DNA of 10,301 bases, taken from positions 1 through 10,301 of the forward strand of contig DATLAN010000556.1 of the NCBI GenBank assembly GCA_035527455.1, given 5' to 3'. Below, piece after piece: positions 6,247 through 10,301 of the stretch. Below the pieces are notes generated by a model that saw only the letters and a list, made by a program, of their open reading frames with translations, was not told the DNA's origin and searched no databases. This stretch comes from DATLAN01 sp035527455. Lineage in GTDB: Bacteria; Planctomycetota; Planctomycetia; Pirellulales; Thermoguttaceae. Each line of letters starts with the position of its first letter. Position 1 is the stretch's first letter. Position numbers and translations under genes: made by a program.

Positions 6247-7062
6247 ATGAAGCGCGAGAGGAAACGTGCAACGACAATCGTTGCAACGACCGTTCTTTTG
6301 GGCCTGTTGGCGGCCGCGCCACACCATGCTCAGGCGCAGGTTGTGCAGTGGCGGTCCGCATCGTCCAGCACGAGCAAAGGGTTGGCCGCCCTCGACGCGG
6401 CCGCCCAAAACGGCAAGTATTTGTTCATCTTCTTCTGGAAGAACGACGACCAGCAAAGCCGCACGATGTACGGAGTCTTCAAGTCGGCAATGGGCAAATG
6501 GACGGAGTCGGCCGACTCGATCGGTGTTCAGATAACCGACGCCGACGAAAAGCCGCTGGTAGACAAGTACGGCGTCAACCAGGCTCCGATGCCGCTGGTG
6601 GTGGCATTGGCTCCCAACGGGGCCGTCACCAAGGGCTTTCCCGTCAGATTCGACGAGAGCCAACTTCGCGAGGCGTTCGTGAGCCCTTGCACGGCAAAGG
6701 TCCTCAAGGGCGTCCAGGATCGCAAGCTCATCTTCCTCTGCATCCAAAACCAAACGACCAGGTCGAACGCCGCCGCCATGCAGGGCGTTGCAGACTTCAA
6801 GGCGGACGCCCGGTACACGGCGGCGACGGAAATCGTCACCCTCGATCCGGCCGACGCCACGGAAGCCGAACTGCTGGAGGGATTCGAGATCGATCCGCGA
6901 ACGGACGAAGCGGTGACCGTCTTCCTGGCCCCTCCCGGCCGGGCCATCGGAAAGGTCAAGGGACCGACCAGCAAAGACCGATTCATCGCCACACTCTCGG
7001 CAGCCAGCACGGGTTGCGGGCCGGGTGGCTGCGGCCCGAACGGTTGCGGACCGAAACCCTAG
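6247..7062 (+). CDS. Exported thioredoxin-like paralogue with a Cys-Gly-Pro tail
   Basis: This 271-residue protein of unknown function has a basic N-terminus (MKRERKR), a hydrophobic core and a likely signal peptidase I site after AQA at residue 30. It therefore differs from its upstream paralogue in being soluble and not lipid-anchored. The same two thioredoxin-like halves are present: KYLFIFFWKNDDQQ (57-70), VQITDADEKPLVDKYGV, APMPLVVALAPNGAV (113-127), then KLIFLCIQN (160-168) and EAVTVFLAPP. The expected CxxC is replaced by KNDDQQ. Cysteines shared with the paralogue are Cys148 (in SPC), Cys165 (in FLC) and the tail GCGPGGCGPNGCGPKP (Cys257, 262, 267). The ATG at 6247 is preceded by GGAGAAAG with suitable spacing, 56 bases after the upstream stop. 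The ABC permease gene follows after 14 bases with its Shine-Dalgarno overlapping this stop codon, so the two are translationally linked. Confidence 0.75.
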   Translation: MKRERKRATTIVATTVLLGLLAAAPHHAQAQVVQWRSASSSTSKGLAALDAAAQNGKYLFIFFWKNDDQQSRTMYGVFKSAMGKWTESADSIGVQITDADEKPLVDKYGVNQAPMPLVVALAPNGAVTKGFPVRFDESQLREAFVSPCTAKVLKGVQDRKLIFLCIQNQTTRSNAAAMQGVADFKADARYTAATEIVTLDPADATEAELLEGFEIDPRTDEAVTVFLAPPGRAIGKVKGPTSKDRFIATLSAASTGCGPGGCGPNGCGPKP

Positions 7063-7066
7063 GAGG
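7061..7066 (+). promoter_or_regulatory. Ribosome binding site overlapping the upstream stop codon
   Basis: AGGAGG overlaps the TAG (7060-7062) of the exported thioredoxin-like gene and lies ten bases before the permease ATG. The overlap indicates translational coupling of the two genes. Confidence 0.7.
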
Positions 7067-7076
7067 AAAAGGCCCG

Positions 7077-8315
7077 ATGAAACTGCGAACCCTCGTCTGG
7101 CGGGAATTGTTCGAACGCAAGAGCCAGATGTTCACTACCTTCCTGGCCATCTTGCTGGGGATTACTACTGTGGTGGCCATCACGAATGTCACCCACTACT
7201 CCGAGAAGGCCGTGGCGCGGGAAATGGACGCCTTGGGCGCCAATGTCCTGATATTGCCCAAATCGGTGACCTTGCAGGACTATTACTCCGCGGATATCCA
7301 CAACGAGGTGATGTCCGAAGACTACGTCGCCATGGTGCTCAACGCCGGCATCGACGGCGTGGACAACCTCTCGCCGAAGTTGTGCGTGCCGGTCGAGTTG
7401 CCGGAGAAGAAGTCCACGAAGAAATTCACTCTGACGGGCATCTTGCCGAAGCGGGAGTTTCCGGCCAAGGGGATTTGGGCGACGGGAACGGACATTTTTT
7501 CGCTTCCCGTCGGCGGGTGCGGAACGATCGAGGACCCCACGGCCACTCCCACGGCGGAGGACAAGAAGGCCTTGTCCCGCAACCGCGTGATCGAAGATCT
7601 CGGCAGCCACGAAACACTTTTGGGCGCCGATGTGGCCGCATTCCTGAAGACCAAGAAAGGCAACACGCTGTCCCTCTTGGGAGAGTCGTTCACCGTGGCT
7701 GAAGTCCTGGAGCCGACCGGTACCGTGGACGATTCCCGAATCTTCGCCAATCTGCACACGGTGCAGCGTTTGGCGAACAAGGAAGGCAAGCTCAGCGTGA
7801 TCGAGATCGTCGGCTGCTGTGAAGAGATCTCCAAGGGCATGGTGGCAAAGCTCAACGAAACGCTCCCGGACGCGAAAGTCGTGACCGTGACCCAGGTGGT
7901 GGCAACCCAGACCAAGATCAACGACATGATGGGGAAACTCTCCCTCATTTTCCTGGTGATCATCGTGGTCGTCGGTGGAGCCGGAATCGCCAACTACATG
8001 TACGCCAACGTGTTCGAGCGAAGACGAGAGATCGGCACGCTGATGGCCCTGGGGGCCGAGTCGGGTCTGGTCCTGCGGGTCTTCTTGCTCAAGGCGTGGC
8101 TGCTGGGGCTTGTGGGCGGAATCGGCGGCTTCGGCATGGGAACGATCCTGGCGATGATCCTCGGTCCGAAGCTGGCCGGCGTGGCGGTGCTCCCGATGCC
8201 GATCCTGGCAGTTTGGGCGATCGGGCTTTCCGTGGGGATAGCGACGGTAGCGAGCTACTTTCCCGCCCGCCGTGCCGCCCGGCTCGACCCTTGTGCCACT
8301 TTCCAGGAGGTCTGA
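7077..8315 (+). CDS. MacB/FtsX-type ABC transporter permease
   Basis: This 412-residue inner-membrane protein has MacB/LolC topology. TM1 lies at about 17-37 (MFTTFLAILLGITTVVAI), followed by a large extracytoplasmic MacB_PCD-like domain at about 40-285. The C-terminal FtsX domain has three helices at about 287-310, 333-365 and 372-396. The FtsX hallmark NVFERRREIGTLMALGA (311-327) and the final SYFPARRAARLDP (393-405) are both clear. Such permeases work as dimers with a cytosolic ATPase, here the next gene, and use mechanotransmission to drive periplasmic substrates or partner proteins and not classic transmembrane transport. The extracytoplasmic domain carries Cys103, Cys148 and a vicinal Cys247-Cys248 (IVGCCEE), which is unusual and would suit a thiophilic substrate. 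Context suggests it works with the two exported Cys-tailed proteins. No MacA-type adaptor is visible. The ATG at 7077 has AGGAGG ten bases upstream. Confidence 0.85.
   Translation: MKLRTLVWRELFERKSQMFTTFLAILLGITTVVAITNVTHYSEKAVAREMDALGANVLILPKSVTLQDYYSADIHNEVMSEDYVAMVLNAGIDGVDNLSPKLCVPVELPEKKSTKKFTLTGILPKREFPAKGIWATGTDIFSLPVGGCGTIEDPTATPTAEDKKALSRNRVIEDLGSHETLLGADVAAFLKTKKGNTLSLLGESFTVAEVLEPTGTVDDSRIFANLHTVQRLANKEGKLSVIEIVGCCEEISKGMVAKLNETLPDAKVVTVTQVVATQTKINDMMGKLSLIFLVIIVVVGGAGIANYMYANVFERRREIGTLMALGAESGLVLRVFLLKAWLLGLVGGIGGFGMGTILAMILGPKLAGVAVLPMPILAVWAIGLSVGIATVASYFPARRAARLDPCATFQEV
8305..8310 (+). promoter_or_regulatory. Ribosome binding site for the ATPase, inside the permease 3' end
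   Basis: AGGAGG lies eight bases before GTG 8319 and is contained in the last permease codons. It supports the GTG start over the ATG at 8328 and indicates coupled translation. Confidence 0.7.
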
Positions 8316-8318
8316 TCC

Positions 8319-9017
8319 GTGCTAAGAATGGAAAACGTCAGCAAGAGTTATCGGCACCGCCGAAAGACCGTGATGGCCCTCGACGGTGCAACCGTTGATA
8401 TTCCAAGAGGTGATTTCGTGTCGATAGTCGGGCCCAGCGGAAGCGGCAAGAGCACGCTCCTCTTGATGCTCGGGGGGATGCTTTCCCCCTCGTCCGGCCG
8501 CGTCCTGCTGGACGATCAATCGATCTACGACCTGAACTCGGACCGGCGCGCCCGCTTGCGGAAAGAAAACATCGGTTTTGTCTTCCAGACGTTCAACCTG
8601 GTGCCATACCTCAATGCACTGGAAAACGTTCAGGTCCCGCTGTACCTGGCCGGGGTGGATGAGAACACCCAACAAGAACGGGCAACGGCGCTCCTGGAGC
8701 GAGTGGGGCTCGAAGACCGCATGGACCACAAACCGGCCGAACTGAGCGTCGGTCAGCAGCAACGGGTCGCCTTGGCCCGCATGTTGGCCAACGACCCGGC
8801 GGTCATCCTGGCCGATGAGCCGACCGGTAACCTCGATCCGGAAACGAGCGGGCAGATCATCGACTTTTTCGATGAATTCAACCGCGAGGGCCGCACCATC
8901 GTGATGGTCACCCACGACCCGAGGGCGGCGGAACACGCCAGGAGAACCCTGACGTTGCGTGCCGGCAAGATCGTCGGCCAAGAGGAGATCGAACGGCCGT
9001 CGCTCGATGCGGCTTGA
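8319..9017 (+). CDS. ABC transporter ATPase, LolD/MacB type
   Basis: This 232-residue cytosolic nucleotide-binding protein powers the FtsX-type permease encoded three bases upstream. All ABC motifs are intact: Walker A GPSGSGKST (~39-47), the Q-loop in FVFQTFNLVPYLNALENV, signature LSVGQQQR (~145-152), Walker B VILADEPTGNLDP (~164-176), and the H-loop MVTHD (~199-203). The 'FNL.P.L.A.EN' stretch after the Q-loop and the short length are typical of the MacB/LolD/FtsE group. Initiation is at GTG 8319, eight bases after AGGAGG. The partner permease and the absence of an adaptor gene leave the transported or moved substrate open; the neighbouring arsR and acr3 suggest a metalloid-related role. 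Confidence 0.9.
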   Translation: MLRMENVSKSYRHRRKTVMALDGATVDIPRGDFVSIVGPSGSGKSTLLLMLGGMLSPSSGRVLLDDQSIYDLNSDRRARLRKENIGFVFQTFNLVPYLNALENVQVPLYLAGVDENTQQERATALLERVGLEDRMDHKPAELSVGQQQRVALARMLANDPAVILADEPTGNLDPETSGQIIDFFDEFNREGRTIVMVTHDPRAAEHARRTLTLRAGKIVGQEEIERPSLDAA

Positions 9018-9054
9018 AGACGAACCAGCCCCAAGAAATATCGTTGGCGCCGAC

Positions 9055-9423
9055 ATGAGCCAAGCCACAACCTGCCCCAGTGTGGACCTGATGTTTCGCG
9101 CGTTTTCCGACCGCACGCGCCTGCGGATTCTCCACCTCTTGCAGGGAGGAGAATCCTGTGTGGGCGATTTGGTGGAGATTCTCCAGGTGCCGCAACCGCG
9201 GGCGTCGCGTCACCTGAAGTATCTGCGCAACGCCGAACTGGTGACGGTCCGCAAGCGCGGGCTGTGGAGCCTTTATTCGCTCGCCTCCGCGCAGAGCCCC
9301 TTCCACGAGAAACTGTTGGAGTGTCTGGCCGACTGTTTCGGGGACGTTCCGGAACTCCAGGCCGATCAGACCAGAGCCGACCGGATCAAGAAATCGGGCG
9401 GGTGTTGCCCCGCGACCCCGTGA
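9055..9423 (+). CDS. arsR: ArsR/SmtB-family metalloid-responsive repressor
   Basis: This 122-residue winged-helix protein probably binds operator DNA as a dimer and is released on metalloid binding. The family pattern is clear: DLMFRAFSDRTRLRILHLLQ (11-30), the helix GGESCVGDLVEIL (31-43), recognition helix VPQPRASRHLKYLRNAELV (45-63), and wing TVRKRGLWSLYSL (64-76). The usual alpha-3 metal motif ELCVCDL reads ESCVGDL here, so only Cys35 remains of the classic pair. Other cysteines are Cys7, Cys90 and Cys94 (CLADC) and a terminal GGCCP with Cys117-Cys118, so the inducer site may be rebuilt from the C-terminus as in some non-canonical ArsR proteins. I chose ATG 9055. An in-frame ATG at 9007 would add 16 residues and overlap the ATPase stop, and neither has a strong Shine-Dalgarno. 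Likely regulator of its own cluster and of acr3. Confidence 0.85.
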   Translation: MSQATTCPSVDLMFRAFSDRTRLRILHLLQGGESCVGDLVEILQVPQPRASRHLKYLRNAELVTVRKRGLWSLYSLASAQSPFHEKLLECLADCFGDVPELQADQTRADRIKKSGGCCPATP

Positions 9424-9429
9424 GTTCTT

Positions 9430-9452
9430 GTAGGTCAGGGCTTGCCCTGACG
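9430..9452 (-). repeat. Palindromic repeat, inverted copy
   Basis: This 23-base unit is the exact reverse complement of the copies at 9484-9506 and 9522-9544. Its core GTCAGGGC-TT-GCCCTGAC is itself a perfect hairpin. It begins six bases after the arsR stop codon (9421-9423), so transcripts leaving arsR meet it at once. Confidence 0.85.
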
Positions 9453-9476
9453 GATGCCAACGAACGTGCCGCCCGA

Positions 9477-9552
9477 AGGATTGCGTCAGGGCAAGCCCTG
9501 ACCTACGGAACGCCAGGATTGCGTCAGGGCAAGCCCTGACCTACGGAACGCC
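9477..9552 (+). repeat. Perfect 38-bp tandem duplication carrying palindromic units
   Basis: Bases 9477-9514 and 9515-9552 are identical and directly adjacent. Each contains the 23-base palindromic unit (9484-9506 and 9522-9544) with core GTCAGGGC-AA-GCCCTGAC. Together with the inverted copy at 9430-9452 this makes a three-unit REP-like cluster filling most of the 143-base arsR-acr3 gap. The second unit ends 14 bases before the acr3 start, so hairpins could uncouple acr3 from arsR expression. The exact identity suggests a recent duplication. Confidence 0.9.
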
Positions 9553-9566
9553 GAGAGAAACGCCCA

Positions 9567-10196
9567 ATGAACGAACCATCCGATTCTCCGGGAAAAGCCA
9601 AGGGGCTCGGCTTCTTCGAAAAGTACCTTACGCTCTGGGTGCTTCTGTGCATTGCCGGGGGCATTCTGCTGGGCAAGGTCGCTCCGCAGGTCGCCAGGTT
9701 CCTCGACCGGCAGGCGATTTACGTCGACGAGGCCCCGGTCATCTCCATCCCCATTGCCGTGTGCCTGTTCTTCATGATGTATCCCATCATGGTGAAGATC
9801 GACTTCACCGAGGTGCTGAAGGCCAGCAAGAACATCCGGCCGGTGGGGTTGACGCTGTTTGTCAACTGGGTGGTCAAGCCCTTCACGATGTACGCCATAT
9901 CGCTCTTCTTCCTCGGTACGGTCTTTATCGGCTTCATCGACCCGGACGCCATGGAGCAGGTGGAAATGCCTTTCGGGTTGAACCTTGACGTCGGAGAGCC
10001 TTACGGGGAGTATGGAACGGTCGTGCTCAACGACGAAGGCGACAAGGTTTTGGAAGTCCCCCTGTGGCGAAGCTACCTGGCCGGATGCATCCTGCTGGGA
10101 GTCGCGCCCTGCACGGCGATGGTGTTGGTGTGGGGGTTCCTGGCCAGGGGAAACGACGGCCATACGCTGGTGAGGAGAAACTTGTATGGCCGCTGA
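9567..10196 (+). pseudogene. acr3: Truncated ACR3-type arsenite efflux permease
   Basis: This 209-residue N-terminal half of an ACR3 arsenite/H+ antiporter (bile acid:Na+ symporter superfamily) belongs to a family of about 350-400 residues with ten helices. Visible helices are TM1 (~21-39), TM2 SIPIAVCLFFMMYPIMVKI (~60-78), TM3 VGLTLFVNWVVKPFTMYAIS (~93-112) and TM4 (~168-190). TM4 contains GVAPCTAMVLVW, where Cys182 corresponds to the essential TM4 cysteine of ACR3. A hydrophilic insert of about 40 residues lies between TM3 and TM4. The family pattern runs to ARGNDGHTLV at the threshold of TM5, then stops with RRNLYGR and TGA. TM5-10, including the conserved acidic residue of TM9, are absent. 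A second acr3 gene starts inside the last codons. GAGAGAAA before ATG 9567 is the likely Shine-Dalgarno. It is probably inactive alone; a role as a half-protein cannot be excluded. Confidence 0.78.
10172..10177 (+). promoter_or_regulatory. Ribosome binding site of the second acr3, inside the truncated copy
   Basis: GAGGAG lies eight bases before ATG 10186. It begins just where the first copy loses ACR3 similarity, which marks the junction between the broken copy and the leader of the second copy. Confidence 0.65.
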
Positions 10197-10301
10197 AGCC
10201 AACGGCAAGGGAAGGCCCAAAGGGCTTAGCTTCTTCGAGAAGTACCTGACGCTCTGGGTGATACTGTGCATCATCGCGGGGATAGCGCTGGGGAAGCTGG
10301 C
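10186..10301 (+). CDS. acr3: Second ACR3-type arsenite efflux permease (5' part, runs off the window)
   Basis: The first 38 codons are visible. After a short basic leader (MAAEANGKGRPKG) the sequence LSFFEKYLTLWVILCIIAG is the cytosolic start and TM1 of ACR3. It is closely similar to the upstream copy (LGFFEKYLTLWVLLCIAGG), and the two also align well in nucleotides (9607-9650 with 10227-10270), yet they differ at scattered positions, so they are diverged paralogues and not an identical duplication. It overlaps the truncated copy by 11 bases in another frame and has its own GAGGAG ribosome binding site, so it would be translated independently or by coupling. If complete beyond the window, this is the functional arsenite exporter of the cluster. 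Confidence 0.8.
   Translation, partial: MAAEANGKGRPKGLSFFEKYLTLWVILCIIAGIALGKL

Noticed and set aside
9007..9054. Alternative arsR start overlapping the ATPase stop
   Set aside because: The added residues (MRLEDEPAPRNIVGAD) do not resemble family N-termini. Spacing cannot exclude it, so it is kept only as an alternative.
8322..9116. Minus-strand frame over the ABC ATPase gene
   Set aside because: It is antisense to an ATPase with every ABC motif intact and has no domain of its own.

Overview
The window is GC-rich bacterial DNA, most likely from a planctomycete (Pirellulales-like). This is an inference from three things: the dispersed palindromic repeats between genes, the secreted SMP-30-type beta-propeller beside a sugar kinase, and the secreted or lipid-anchored thioredoxin-fold proteins. 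No rRNA, tRNA, CRISPR array or complete insertion sequence was recognised.

Left part (1-5000, all genes on the minus strand). A 35-codon remnant of the C-terminus of a REP-associated tyrosine transposase sits beside a REP-like hairpin (391-438). Next come a compact flagellin gene (601-1449) with a sigma-28-like promoter far upstream, a 764-base stretch without a convincing gene, a xylulokinase-type FGGY sugar kinase (2214-3713), and a secreted SMP-30/gluconolactonase-like beta-propeller protein (3897-4991). The last two are separated by a perfect 32-bp inverted repeat and may form a small sugar-catabolic unit. A strong sigma-70-like promoter (TTGACG, 17 bp, TATATT) precedes the beta-propeller gene.

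Right part (5200-10301, all genes on the plus strand) is the notable region. It is a tightly packed, probably arsenic-linked cluster. In order it holds a lipoprotein and a Sec-exported protein that are paralogues, each with thioredoxin-like folds but no CxxC and each ending in a Cys-Gly-Pro tail with three cysteines five residues apart; a MacB/FtsX-type ABC permease with a paired cysteine in its extracytoplasmic domain; its LolD/MacB-type ATPase; an ArsR-family repressor with a C-terminal vicinal cysteine pair; an ACR3-type arsenite efflux permease truncated before TM5; and the start of a second ACR3 gene that overlaps the end of the first and runs off the window. A small array of palindromic repeats, including a perfect 38-bp tandem duplication, separates arsR from acr3.

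Working model (inference). ArsR senses a thiophilic metalloid, probably As(III), and controls the unit. ACR3 exports arsenite across the inner membrane. The ABC transporter and the two exported Cys-tailed proteins add an envelope-side function such as binding, handing on or extruding the metalloid or a thiol conjugate. The link to arsenic rests on arsR and acr3; the role of the other four genes is not established by sequence alone.
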